64,000 nucleotides of DNA from PHAA01 sp022706565 (GTDB taxonomy: Bacteria > Bacillota > Syntrophomonadia > Syntrophomonadales > Syntrophomonadaceae), in NCBI GenBank assembly GCA_040769385.1, contig JAXGLD010000004.1, positions 310,001 to 374,000 on the forward strand, read 5' to 3'. Position 1 is the first letter of the stretch. The number at the start of each line of letters is the position of its first letter. The notes below the pieces were generated by a model. The model was not told the origin of the DNA. It was given only the letters and a program-made list of their open reading frames with translations, and did no database searches. Shown piece by piece: positions 18,347 to 27,190 of this stretch. Both the position numbers and the translations under genes were made by a program.

Positions 18347-18667
18347 TTATTCATCTGACTCACCGATAACGATGGTAAATCTCCAGCAGGTGTTTCCGGC
18401 CTGGTCCACATACGGCAAGGATGAATAGCGAAGTTCAGGACCGATTTTAAATCCATGCTGCACCAGGTAGTCGTAAAGGTCCTGCGAACTGGCCGACTCC
18501 AGGCCTTGGTCGCTGAAGTAATAGGTCAGGAAGGTGTATCCGGACTCGGCCCATGCCTGAGCCACTACCGGCCGGCCATCATCGGCCAAGACCAGCTGTT
18601 CCCCCAACAGATGGGAGTCGTCGTAGTCACTCTGCCCGCTACTCATAACCGGAGTGATGTAATCCAT
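18347..18667 (-). CDS. hypothetical protein, 106 residues
   Basis: ATG 18667 follows AAAGGGGGAATGG. The protein is acidic and soluble (DYDDSHLLGEQLVLADDGRPV, YLVQHGFKIGPELRYSSLPY, CWRFTIVIGE) with the look of a small alpha/beta domain. I do not recognise a family. The 18165-18346 stretch below the next gene contains no supported gene. Confidence 0.55.
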   Translation of the reverse strand: MDYITPVMSSGQSDYDDSHLLGEQLVLADDGRPVVAQAWAESGYTFLTYYFSDQGLESASSQDLYDYLVQHGFKIGPELRYSSLPYVDQAGNTCWRFTIVIGESDE

Positions 18668-18786
18668 CTATCCATTCCCCCTTTAAAAAGACCAGAATCA
18701 GGATAATCCTGCGAACTCTAGTCCGCGTCTCATCCTGACTCCATTTTAAATCACTATTCATTCTGGTTAGCGGACACTCAGTCCGG

Positions 18787-19281
18787 TTAGCTCAAAATAC
18801 TGCCGCATCCATATTTGATCAGATCCTGGTTGAAGGTAACGATGTCATCTTTATCATGAATGGCACACATTAGGATGTAATCAAAACGGCTGCGCCTATC
18901 CAAACCGGTTCCCTGGCACAGGAAAAGCTCATCGGCCGTGGATTCATCAAGCCCAGCTCCAACCACAAACTTGGCCAGCATGGTCCGGCTCATTCCTCGT
19001 CCACCATTGGCACGAAGGACCTTTTGAAAGGTATCCCGCTTGATGTCACAGCGCGTCTCCAGGTATTCATAGTTGCCATCCAACTTCTGGTGGAAAACAG
19101 ACGACAGCAACCTCCGCAACTTTACCCTCTGTCCATCTGGATCCAGCGGCGGCATCTCGGCCAGGTTGTAGGGCGAAATGAATTCCGTACTGGGCAGTTC
19201 CGTGGAGTCTTCCCAATCCTTATAGTCGGTTAACGGAATTCGAGCTATATTTCGCTTGTCGAGTCCTTCCCAGTTGGCCAT
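18787..19281 (-). CDS. hypothetical protein, 164 residues, HTH-like centre
   Basis: ATG 19281 is preceded by GGAGAG. The central part, DIKRDTFQKVLRANGGRGMSRTMLAKFVVGAGLDESTADELF, has the helix pattern of a Cro/XRE-like or cell-division-type regulator helix bundle, followed by a segment RFDYILMCAIHDKDDIVTFNQDL seen in small accessory proteins beside signalling genes. I cannot name the family. It begins 70 bases after the end of the large helicase fusion gene and could be its cotranscribed partner. Confidence 0.55.
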   Translation of the reverse strand: MANWEGLDKRNIARIPLTDYKDWEDSTELPSTEFISPYNLAEMPPLDPDGQRVKLRRLLSSVFHQKLDGNYEYLETRCDIKRDTFQKVLRANGGRGMSRTMLAKFVVGAGLDESTADELFLCQGTGLDRRSRFDYILMCAIHDKDDIVTFNQDLIKYGCGSILS

Positions 19282-19353
19282 GGTGCGGTCACTCTCCTAC
19301 AATGATATTTAAATTTGATATTCGCTGATGGCGACTAACATCTATGGTGAGCG

Positions 19354-22182
19354 TCATTTGGAAATAACGCTTATATCATTCACATTAGGTGATTGAAGCT
19401 CATAGCGGATATAATCCAGGAGTTTGGTTTTATGGTTGATAATCAATTCGGCATTGATTCCATGATTCAATTCTATTTTCCACCGTGTTCCCCCCTGAAT
19501 CAGACGGGCAAACGCATTGCCGCCATAATAGAAATTGATAATGCGCTGGAGAGAATTATCAGCGAGTTCCCCCAATGCCGGCTGGACAATATCGAAGTCG
19601 GCCCTGGGAATCATTATATCCCTGTTTGAGTATCGGAAGTTTATCCCGCGAGCGGAGTTGATGTCCCGGCATGTCTTGCATAAGGTCTGGTATCTCTCAA
19701 CTCCAGGGCGCAGTGCGGTTTTATTTTTCCTTATGCGGTCAGCATAGAGACTGACCCCCCAGTCTTGTTGGCGGCCACAGCATAGGCACCGATAGGAATC
19801 CCGGGCTAAAACGGTTGCGTGCAACTCCTGCCATGGCGTTTCATATTTTTCAGTCAAGGTATCCAAGAAATTGTCCCATTCTTCGTAGCCTGGGTATTTG
19901 CGCTCGGCTGTGCGAAAAACATGGTTATGCCAAATGAGCCCTTGGGCATGGAGTTGTTCATGATAGATCAGGAATTTGATTGCATCGGCGGGGACATCGG
20001 GCGAATCGAGAAGGCAATTGATCAGCATCCTGCGGTCTCCGTATCTAAACTGTCCCCAATACGACTTGACCGGCCGAATGGTCCATTTGATCATTGAAGC
20101 CCGCAGCACCGTATCTCCGGAAAACCGCTCGTTTACAACCTCCTCATAGAGCACTTCCAGGTTATGGTGCGGCCCAGGAGATAGTATTTTTAGATCGGGA
20201 TTGGCAACCACCGGCTCAGGAGTTTTGATTACCCCGCCGATTTCCAGCATCTTTTGATTGACCATCCTAATCAATTCAGCAGGGTCGCCGTATATATGTT
20301 GTATGAGCAGGCTCTCTTCGAACAATTTGGTCAGGTATTCATACTTGTCCGGCTCACTCAATTTCTTGTCCCAGACGGTCTTGGCCAGGCTGTGCGGATC
20401 TATCTGCTCCCGTTCGGCAAATGTAAAATAAGGGGGCATCTCTCTTTCATTTCGGATGAAGTCCACCAATACTTCCAGATCCCTTTTCCCTGGCAAGGGA
20501 TCAGTGATATCGGAGAAAAACCTGTCTATCACTTGCTCAAATCCAGGGTACTCTGATCCGTAAAACCATTCCAGGCTATTCTTAAGTTCGTCATAGGCTT
20601 CAATCTGGTTCTCGTATACTATTATCCGGCGCTCCTCCGCCGAGGTATCGCTGTCGATCTCATTGAAGACTCCTTTTTCCGCATTATCCGCAACAGATGG
20701 CAATGATACCATGTACCATCCAACCGGTATGATAGCCCTGAAACTAACCGCCGCCGGATCACGCAGAACTTGAATAATGTCAGCTATGATTTCAGGGGGC
20801 ACCGGGGGTTGCAGATTCACGGATGGTTTGGGTGGAGCACCTTCCTCACCAGGATCTTCCGATTCTTGGAGTTCTCCCCTTAGAACCAATTCCGGGTCCA
20901 GCCAGAAGTTGAACTTATCCCAGTTGTCCTGGAAATCAACTATGAACACCTCACTGGTGCCGCCATCCACGGCAGGTCCTCTCATACCGCGCCCTACCAT
21001 CTGCATTAATAGAGTATCGGAGGCGGTGGGACGGGTCAGAAATACCGTCTGAATCCCTGGTACGTCTGTGCCTTCCGTCATTATCTCTATATTGATCAAT
21101 ACCCGTATCTGCCCGCGCCTGAACCTTTCAATCACTTCAGAGTTGTCGGTGCGCCCGGATTCGATAAAATCACACTCATATTTCTTACTACTCTGTCGGG
21201 CATATTGTGCAAATGCCTCGTCAAAAGCCTGTTTTAACATGTGACAGTGCAGTCTGTTCACCGCAAACACCAGGGTCTGACCGTAACGGTCGATATCTCT
21301 CATATACCTTTCCACTATTATCTTGTTACGTAGCCCGTTCTCGGCTATCTTTGACAGCAACGTCTCCGGTATGTCCCGGTATTTAGCCATTAATGCGAGC
21401 AACTCTTCCCCAACGTCGGTGGTAATATCTATTTCCGTCTTGGGCCTCTCAAAAATGGGTCGTGCCAAGAATCCGTGACTTATCAATTTCCCCATGCTGA
21501 CCTGGTGAACTGCATTCAAGTCACCAAACATCTTGTAAAGGACATCACGTTCAGATTGGCTGGTTCTGGTCGGGGTTGCAGTCAGCCCCAGAAGTTTAAA
21601 GCCTGGCAAATGCCTCGCTATCTCTCGCAGGACCTTTCTGTAGGAGTTCATAGGTATGTGATGGGCCTCATCCACCACCACCAGTAAAAGGTTTTCTTTA
21701 ACGCCCTTTAATAAATATCGGATTAAATCATGCTGGCGCGCCAGGCTCAGGATACTGAAGACTACGATATCATCGGTATTAAAGCTGGCGGTTGTACTAC
21801 GACTGTGCTTGCTGGATACGCACCTCAATGTCAGTTTCTTGTTCGGAATCAGTCCTGCCGCCCCAATTGACTCGATCATGGTTTTGGCTGTCTGCTCCAG
21901 GAGATTTGTGCGATGACATAACCATAGGATTTTATAGCCTTGCTTAATCATATCACTCATGATCCAGCTGACCGCGGTTCTTGTCTTGCCGCTTCCAGTT
22001 GGCATGACTACCAGCCCAGGCCGATAACCCAGGTCTCCCAGGTAATTCCCCACCGAAAAATGAGCTTTAAGCTTACCAACCGCTTCGCTTTGGAAGCCTT
22101 CCAGCTGCAGCGGCGGTATGGTGCCACCGGCTTCAATATGGATTGGAAATTTGAAATCATCTGTTGTAGCTGGAATAGCCAA
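19354..22182 (-). CDS. SF2 helicase fused to SprT-like metalloprotease and HNH-like zinc domain
   Basis: 942 residues, TTG start at 22182 after AGAGGTAA. Residues ~25-430 are an SF2 helicase: VMPTGSGKTRTA (Walker A), VVVDEAHH, LLGLTATPTR, and IMTEGTDVPGIQTVFLTRPT with QMVGRGMRGP (motif VI). Residues ~700-770 look like a SprT/WSS1-type zinc protease: RPVKSYWGQF, then HEQLH with a third His in WHNHVFRTAERKYPGY. Residues ~790-850 have CLCC and CKTC, an HNH-type zinc frame, but the catalytic His-containing motif reads LYADRI, so nuclease activity may be lost. This could unwind DNA and act on bound protein; that is inference. Confidence 0.75.
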   Translation of the reverse strand: MAIPATTDDFKFPIHIEAGGTIPPLQLEGFQSEAVGKLKAHFSVGNYLGDLGYRPGLVVMPTGSGKTRTAVSWIMSDMIKQGYKILWLCHRTNLLEQTAKTMIESIGAAGLIPNKKLTLRCVSSKHSRSTTASFNTDDIVVFSILSLARQHDLIRYLLKGVKENLLLVVVDEAHHIPMNSYRKVLREIARHLPGFKLLGLTATPTRTSQSERDVLYKMFGDLNAVHQVSMGKLISHGFLARPIFERPKTEIDITTDVGEELLALMAKYRDIPETLLSKIAENGLRNKIIVERYMRDIDRYGQTLVFAVNRLHCHMLKQAFDEAFAQYARQSSKKYECDFIESGRTDNSEVIERFRRGQIRVLINIEIMTEGTDVPGIQTVFLTRPTASDTLLMQMVGRGMRGPAVDGGTSEVFIVDFQDNWDKFNFWLDPELVLRGELQESEDPGEEGAPPKPSVNLQPPVPPEIIADIIQVLRDPAAVSFRAIIPVGWYMVSLPSVADNAEKGVFNEIDSDTSAEERRIIVYENQIEAYDELKNSLEWFYGSEYPGFEQVIDRFFSDITDPLPGKRDLEVLVDFIRNEREMPPYFTFAEREQIDPHSLAKTVWDKKLSEPDKYEYLTKLFEESLLIQHIYGDPAELIRMVNQKMLEIGGVIKTPEPVVANPDLKILSPGPHHNLEVLYEEVVNERFSGDTVLRASMIKWTIRPVKSYWGQFRYGDRRMLINCLLDSPDVPADAIKFLIYHEQLHAQGLIWHNHVFRTAERKYPGYEEWDNFLDTLTEKYETPWQELHATVLARDSYRCLCCGRQQDWGVSLYADRIRKNKTALRPGVERYQTLCKTCRDINSARGINFRYSNRDIMIPRADFDIVQPALGELADNSLQRIINFYYGGNAFARLIQGGTRWKIELNHGINAELIINHKTKLLDYIRYELQSPNVNDISVISK

Positions 22183-22238
22183 TTCAATTACCTCTTTTCA
22201 TTCCGTTTTCCATACTTCAGGTAGGGGCACATGGTCCC

Positions 22239-22892
22239 CTACCTCTTCCCCTTGCGGCTTTGGTAATCGGCATCGATGGCGGCCTTCCAATCATCACTGA
22301 TCTGCTTCTTCCCCCTGATCTGGGTCACAACCTCGCTCACCGCTTCGAAATTCACCGTGGTCCCCACACTGTCAGCATGGTAGTTGGCGGTTCTGTCCGC
22401 CCTGATGCCCATCTGCCCGGCGGCATCGAAGGCGTCGATATTGGCACCCAGGAAGATGAACTCCCAGCCGTATTTCTGCTGCTGCCGTTCGACCATGGCC
22501 CTGATCTTAGCGTAATCATATTCGTGGCTGGCATTTTCCATCCCGTCGGTGGTGATAACGAAGAGGACTTTCTCCGCCCGCAGCTCGTCACTGGTGTGGC
22601 GCTGTGCGTTGCCGATCTTGCTGATGGTCCGACCCATGGCGTCCAGCAGGGCCGTGCTGCCCCGTACATAGTAATCCTTTTCGGTTATGGGCTTGATGCC
22701 GCGAATGTCGATGCGGTCGTGGAGCAGCTCGTACTTATCGTCGAACAGCACTGTGGTGACAATGGCTTCCCCTACCCCAGCCTTTTGCTTCCTCAACATG
22801 GCATTGTAGCCACCGATAGTGTCGCTCTCCAACCCTGCCATGGAGCCGCTCCGGTCCAGGATGAATACAAGTTCCGTAAGGTCTTTTTTCAT
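22239..22892 (-). CDS. von Willebrand factor A (VWA) domain protein
   Basis: 217 residues from ATG 22892, after GAGGGGGACC. A single VWA domain with an intact metal-binding MIDAS: FILDRSGSM at the N-terminus, a threonine in VRGSTALLDAMG, and VITTDGMENAS. Cytoplasmic single-domain VWA proteins bind partners in a Mg-dependent way and often accompany ATPases or kinases in stress and defence operons. It lies between the helicase fusion gene (57 bases downstream) and a macro-domain gene, all codirectional. Confidence 0.85.
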   Translation of the reverse strand: MKKDLTELVFILDRSGSMAGLESDTIGGYNAMLRKQKAGVGEAIVTTVLFDDKYELLHDRIDIRGIKPITEKDYYVRGSTALLDAMGRTISKIGNAQRHTSDELRAEKVLFVITTDGMENASHEYDYAKIRAMVERQQQKYGWEFIFLGANIDAFDAAGQMGIRADRTANYHADSVGTTVNFEAVSEVVTQIRGKKQISDDWKAAIDADYQSRKGKR

Positions 22893-22993
22893 AGTAGCGG
22901 TCCCCCTCTCGCTTGATATATGAAGGATAACAAATAAAAGACCGCCTGTGGTCGCTTGCAAGGCGACAACTGAAGCCCGGCTGTTTTACCCCC

Positions 22994-24025
22994 CTAAGTG
23001 CCAAGTAGGGTCTGACGGTAGGCAAACAGCACCTCGTTGATCTCATATATGTTATAAAGTTCTTCGGTTATGAAATACTCGATAATCAGATCGAACTTGT
23101 TATTGCGGGCTAAAGTGTAGCCGGCCTTGCCCAGCAAGTCCAGAGTTTGGTCCAGGTTGAGATGCAGTGCAATGGCCAATGCGACGGCTGTATATTTGCT
23201 GGGATTATAACCTTTGCCACTGCGGATCTTGGAGAACAACCGGCGGTCGATATTGGCCCGTTTATATGTTTCAACATAAGTCAATCCCTTTTCATCGATC
23301 AATCGCACGAGCATCTGGGTGAATGATTCACCCATTTGTTTAAGCATGTCTTCCAGGCTTCTCGTGGTGGCCCTTTTGTCCTTCGCCTTGGCTTGTTTCC
23401 AGATCGATTCCGAGGACTCGGACGGAGAGTGCAATATCTCCTGGTAGTCCTGGACATGAATTTTCCGGTCCGCTGAAAAACGATTCTTCGTCTCCTCAAC
23501 ATAGTTGTCGTCGACGTATTGCTTCACACCGGCGAAAAGCTTCTCGCTGATGGACAAGGCCTTCCTGTTAAAGACCACCAGGTGGACGTCCATATCATGT
23601 TCCAGAAGGAACTCGGTAATGGCCATTGTGGCCACTTTAAGAGCCTGGTCCTTGGGATAGCCATAGATGCCGGAGGAGATCAAGGGAAAGGCGATAGAAG
23701 CGCATTTATGCTGGAGGGCTAACCGTAATGAATTAGTATAACAGTCGTGCAGCAGTGACGGCTCATTATGTTTTCCATCCTGCCAGATAGGGCCGACGGT
23801 GTGGATTATATACTTGGCGGGTAGATCATAGCCCTTGGTTATTACTGCCTGGCCAGTGGTGCATCCGCCGATGCGGCCGCAGGCCTTTTTCAGCTGGTCC
23901 GGCCCGGCCGCATTGAAGATAGCTCCACAAACTCCCCCGCCCATCCGCAGGGCTGGATTGGCAGCATTGACTATGGCGTCAACTTCCATCTTGGTTATGT
24001 CCTGGCGCACTATCTGGAATGGCAT
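22994..24025 (-). CDS. macro-domain (ADP-ribose binding) protein with C-terminal helical domain
   Basis: 343 residues. The first ~170 form a macro domain: VDAIVNAANPALRMGGGVCG, HTVGPIW and IAFPLISSGIYGYP, which bind ADP-ribose and may remove it from proteins or nucleic acid. The C-terminal ~120 residues form an unrelated helical part resembling an HTH-type regulatory domain (YVETYKRANIDRRLFSKIRSG and LNLDQTLDLLGKAGYTL), often seen C-terminal in signalling proteins. ATG 24025 has GGGGGG upstream. Its neighbours are VWA and helicase genes; another ADP-ribose enzyme lies at 7944. Confidence 0.85.
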   Translation of the reverse strand: MPFQIVRQDITKMEVDAIVNAANPALRMGGGVCGAIFNAAGPDQLKKACGRIGGCTTGQAVITKGYDLPAKYIIHTVGPIWQDGKHNEPSLLHDCYTNSLRLALQHKCASIAFPLISSGIYGYPKDQALKVATMAITEFLLEHDMDVHLVVFNRKALSISEKLFAGVKQYVDDNYVEETKNRFSADRKIHVQDYQEILHSPSESSESIWKQAKAKDKRATTRSLEDMLKQMGESFTQMLVRLIDEKGLTYVETYKRANIDRRLFSKIRSGKGYNPSKYTAVALAIALHLNLDQTLDLLGKAGYTLARNNKFDLIIEYFITEELYNIYEINEVLFAYRQTLLGT

Positions 24026-24204
24026 GGCGGCCCCCCTTCTCTACTATCGCTTGGCATCCTAGGTACAGATGAAATTTGTTGAAGTTAAAGGCGCTGGAAA
24101 TGGTAAATGCTCCATATCCAATGTCAGACTGTGTGCCGTAGTAGTATAGAAATAAAGCATTTAAAAGTACAGCGTCGGTTCGTTGTCTCCCCATTTGTCC
24201 TAAA

Positions 24205-24528
24205 TCAGTCAAAAAGGATACTTTCAATATCGAAACCAAAGCTAATTAATCTATCTCTGCATATTTGTCTTTCTTCATCTGTAAAGAGATCCCTATACTC
24301 CGATTTCAAAACATGTGCTTCAATCGATAGATCCAGCCTTCCATGCTCCCATAGAATTTCGAAACCGTACGTTCCACCATCTTTGGCTATGAGTATTTTT
24401 GCAGCGCACAAGGCACCTTTTTCCGATACCAGTTGCCAGAATCGTGATGCATTGTATTTCAGTTCTTTCTTGGCTGTAAGATAAATGCCTCGCATATCTT
24501 CGTGGAATTTCCTCTCCCTCTGATTCAT
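24205..24528 (-). CDS. hypothetical protein, 107 residues
   Basis: ATG 24528 is preceded by GGAGGATATGAA, a strong ribosome binding site; the longer frame to 24612 is not needed. Sequence features are a basic N-terminus (NQRERKFHEDMRGIY), KYNASRFWQLVSEKGALCAAK, FEILWEHGRLDLSIEAHVLK, and YRDLFTDEERQICRDRL. I recall this general pattern from unnamed proteins in accessory regions, but no function. It stands alone between the macro gene and a divergent 347-residue gene. Confidence 0.65.
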   Translation of the reverse strand: MNQRERKFHEDMRGIYLTAKKELKYNASRFWQLVSEKGALCAAKILIAKDGGTYGFEILWEHGRLDLSIEAHVLKSEYRDLFTDEERQICRDRLISFGFDIESILFD

Positions 24529-24763
24529 TTCATATCCTCCGCCCACATACCTGGTATAGCCGGTTACACAGCACTTCTTTCCCAAACTCGATCTCACTAC
24601 ATCCCTCCACAATTACTCTATATTCTATGAGATTCCATAATTTCTTCCATAATCCTGCAATATCTTTAATCCTAACCAATTTCGGAATGTTATGATATAT
24701 GTAGATTTTGAAGGACGTTCGTGATCTGTGGCTTTAGTAAAATACCAATAAAGGAGCGCCAGT

Positions 24764-25807
24764 ATGGATTTGCAGGGACAAAAGGTTGTGCATAAGGTAT
24801 TTGGAACAGGTACAATCACAGCTCATAGCGGCCAGTACCTCACCGTCTCCTTTGATTCCGGCGAAAAGAAATTTGCCTATCCACATTCGTTCAAGCAGTT
24901 TCTGACACTGGAAGACACAGTGGCTGATGGGTTCGTCAAGAAAGCGCTAGAAGCGCTCGAAAAGAAAGACCTCGCTCAAGTATCCAAGATTAGCAAACCG
25001 CCCCCGTATTCTCCTCCGAAACCGCCCGAAAGACCTCCAGCTCCTAAGAAAAAACTCAAAGACAAAACCCCGCCCCGCTACAGCATAGCTTTTAAATGCA
25101 ATTACTGTGACGGCGGCAAATCACCTGAGCAGATTGGGTTTAATGGTGTCTGCAGCGACCCGGTAATTGTTAACAATGTCTCGAAAGAAAAACGAGCCTG
25201 GTGTAGCAGTGAAGATGCCCCATGTCGCCTTTACTATGATGGGGGAATAGATCGCAGAGAACTTGAGGAACAAGATCGTGGTTCCCAATTTATCTGTTAT
25301 GAAAGTCAGATGCTGCGTGACTGGCGTGCCTTTGCAGGGTATGTCCTGACCGGCAAAAATAAAGGCAGGCCTTTTGCATTGAAGAAGGTGCAGCCGTATA
25401 GTCTCTGCGTGTTGACCACCAGGGATCCGGGATCTTTAGAAGAATCGGATCGCTATATTTTTGCAGTTTTCCTGGTCGATGAGACTTATACCGGCGATGC
25501 CCGTGATGCAGGCTATGTGACAACCTCATCTAAATACAAGCTAAAGCTCTCGCTAAAGGAAGCACATAGTATGCTGTTTTGGAAGTATCATGCCAATGGA
25601 AACAATCCGCAAGTAGCAGCGTGGAATTCGGGCTTATTCAGATATATCGGCGACAGAGAGGGAGCCCTAATACTCCGAGATATTGCAGCCATCAAACGCG
25701 GCACAGATGACGATCATCTGGCTCAAGAATTCTACCGGTATTTCTGCAATATTAATTCTTTAGATCCCGATAAACTCGGTGATCCAGGCGGAGCCTTATG
25801 GATGTGA
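24764..25807 (+). CDS. hypothetical protein with Tudor-like N-terminus and Cys-rich centre
   Basis: 347 residues from ATG 24764 after AAAGGAG. Residues ~1-45 (GQKVVHKVFGTGTITAHSG, then YLTVSFDSGEKKFAYP) resemble the small SH3/Tudor-like domain at the C-terminus of PcrA/UvrD that binds protein or nucleic acid. A proline-rich linker (KPPPYSPPKPPERPPAPKKK) follows, then a domain with several cysteines (CNYCDGG, VCSDP, WCSSEDAPC, FICYE), likely to bind zinc. The C-terminal ~180 residues contain VFLVDETYTGDARDAGYVT. I do not recognise a family. It is the only plus-strand gene between 14.3 and 33.2 kb. Confidence 0.7.
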   Translation: MDLQGQKVVHKVFGTGTITAHSGQYLTVSFDSGEKKFAYPHSFKQFLTLEDTVADGFVKKALEALEKKDLAQVSKISKPPPYSPPKPPERPPAPKKKLKDKTPPRYSIAFKCNYCDGGKSPEQIGFNGVCSDPVIVNNVSKEKRAWCSSEDAPCRLYYDGGIDRRELEEQDRGSQFICYESQMLRDWRAFAGYVLTGKNKGRPFALKKVQPYSLCVLTTRDPGSLEESDRYIFAVFLVDETYTGDARDAGYVTTSSKYKLKLSLKEAHSMLFWKYHANGNNPQVAAWNSGLFRYIGDREGALILRDIAAIKRGTDDDHLAQEFYRYFCNINSLDPDKLGDPGGALWM

Positions 25808-25813
25808 TATGTG

Positions 25814-25837
25814 CAACCATCTTTAATGGTTGGATTT
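25814..25837 (+). terminator. possible terminator after the 347-residue gene
   Basis: CAACCAT (25814-25820), loop CTTTA, ATGGTTG (25826-25832) give a 7-bp stem; only a short GATTTT follows, so termination is uncertain. Confidence 0.4.
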
Positions 25838-25953
25838 TAGGCGAATTTCAGGATAGACTCCCGTAGACCCTACTCCTATCACGAATTACATAAGAAAGGT
25901 TTGCTTGAACCTTTTCCGATGCCATTGCTCTAATTAAATTCCTGCTTCTACAT

Positions 25954-26529
25954 CTACAGAAGCAGCTCCGATGGCAAACCCTCGATCTTCACGGATGACT
26001 TGATCTGAACCAGAATTCCTTTTTCATTCGCTTTGGGATTATAGGTACGGTTATCTCGGGGATAGAACCGGCTTACTTCATCGGGCTGGGCTTTGACATG
26101 ACTGGCAATGGCCCCTTCAATCAGATTGCGTTCATACCAACCAGTATGTAGAGGAGCGACAAATATACTTATCGACTCAACATAGCTGAGGATCTTCGGC
26201 GCCAGCTCCACGTATCTCTCAACGAAATCATTCAGCTTATCCTGGGTCTCTTTTCTCCACAAACCGTTCCAGAGAACCTTAACTTGCCCGCTTTCATAGT
26301 AATCGGTATCGAGCGACCGGTAATAGCCACCCAACACCTGAATCAAATGCTCTTTGGTTCTCTGTTTGAAGGAATACCTGGTTTCACAAACGTACTCAAC
26401 CAGGTACTTTTCGTTGGACTTAATTGCCCATAGATAGATACCCGGTTCATCAGCCACGGGATCCATGAATAGCGAATTCGTTCTGTTTATCGAATAGGGG
26501 CCATGAAAATATAAATTGTATTCCTTCAT
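25954..26529 (-). CDS. GIY-YIG nuclease family protein, copy 1
   Basis: 191 residues. GIYLW near residue 30 and YVCET near 47 are the two GIY-YIG strands, followed by RTKEHL with the catalytic arginine and, further on, WYERNLIEGAIASH with the catalytic glutamate. In the paralogue at 47554-48129 the second motif is YVGET; here glycine is replaced by cysteine, which could weaken activity. The proteins are otherwise nearly identical. These small nucleases cut DNA as monomers or dimers. Part of the repeated three-gene module; a dead third copy is at 14370. Confidence 0.8.
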   Translation of the reverse strand: MKEYNLYFHGPYSINRTNSLFMDPVADEPGIYLWAIKSNEKYLVEYVCETRYSFKQRTKEHLIQVLGGYYRSLDTDYYESGQVKVLWNGLWRKETQDKLNDFVERYVELAPKILSYVESISIFVAPLHTGWYERNLIEGAIASHVKAQPDEVSRFYPRDNRTYNPKANEKGILVQIKSSVKIEGLPSELLL

Positions 26530-26627
26530 TGTTTTCGATAGTCTCCGTATCTCTCAACTATGTTTTTCCGTTCTGGGGCTTGGTTAGATTAATGTTAAGT
26601 AGTCCATATTAATGAGGAAATAAGCGG

Positions 26628-27008
26628 CTATCCCATCCAAAACTTGCGCTTGACCCCATAAGTCCCAGCTTTACTGGGCGTGATTCCCATCTTTACGCAG
26701 TACCTTACGTATTCCTTCTCCAGTTCCTCCGATGGCTGCGGCTCATGCCCAATAATTCTGTTGATAGCAGGATTGGTCTCCCGGCCATCCTTAGCCTTGT
26801 TGCCATCGTGTGCTACCTGGCTGTTGTATTTGTAACCTATGAATCGACTGGGATAAAACCTGTACTCGTTATTCTTTTCAATAACCAGAAAGCAGATTCC
26901 CCTTTTGAGCAATCCCAAGGCATAATCCTTCATGCTTTCATCATCAAGATACCTATCGATTACCTCTGAGTTCTCCTTGATTTCTTGGAAATTCTCCACT
27001 AACTGCAT
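26628..27008 (-). CDS. hypothetical protein, 126 residues, module copy 1
   Basis: ATG 27008 with GGTGGAG four bases upstream. The paralogue at 48238-48618 has the same length and starts identically (MQLVENF). The first ~70 residues are almost unchanged between copies, while the last ~50 (from about GHEPQPSEELEKEYVRYC on) differ more. The centre reads KRGICFLVIEKNNEYRFYPSRFIGYKYN, an alpha/beta pattern resembling modification-sensing or nuclease-associated domains, but I cannot name it. It is found next to the GIY-YIG gene in both modules, which suggests a partner role. Confidence 0.7.
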   Translation of the reverse strand: MQLVENFQEIKENSEVIDRYLDDESMKDYALGLLKRGICFLVIEKNNEYRFYPSRFIGYKYNSQVAHDGNKAKDGRETNPAINRIIGHEPQPSEELEKEYVRYCVKMGITPSKAGTYGVKRKFWMG

Positions 27009-27094
27009 GTCTCCACCACCCCATAGTATTTAATGTAGACGATATACTACACGTCCAATAAGAAAGATAAATTCGATTCTAACAGCGCGCCTTG

Positions 27095-27115
27095 GCCCCG
27101 TATTTGTCCACATTA
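27095..27115 (-). promoter_or_regulatory. repeated upstream element, copy 2
   Basis: Minus strand reads TAATGTGGACAAATACGGGGC, 87 bases before the gene at 27008. It matches the elements at 12322-12341 and 32838-32857 with few differences. Confidence 0.35.
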
Positions 27116-27145
27116 AGTCTCGATAATATTAGGGCAAATGGGACA

Positions 27146-27184
27146 ATCTCCTGGCGCCATATTACCTAGTATGCTGTTGGTTGC
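27146..27184 (+). repeat. remnant of the KAP NTPase 3' end
   Basis: This 39-base stretch repeats the last codons and stop of the KAP gene (14297-14335, ATCTCCTGGCGCCATATTAC onward) with about two mismatches. It marks a recombination breakpoint beside the amidohydrolase copy. Confidence 0.8.
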
Positions 27185-27190
27185 CCGTTC

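Noticed and set aside
22260..22916. Plus-strand frame of 218 codons over the VWA gene
   Set aside because: Antisense to an intact VWA domain; no recognisable protein features.
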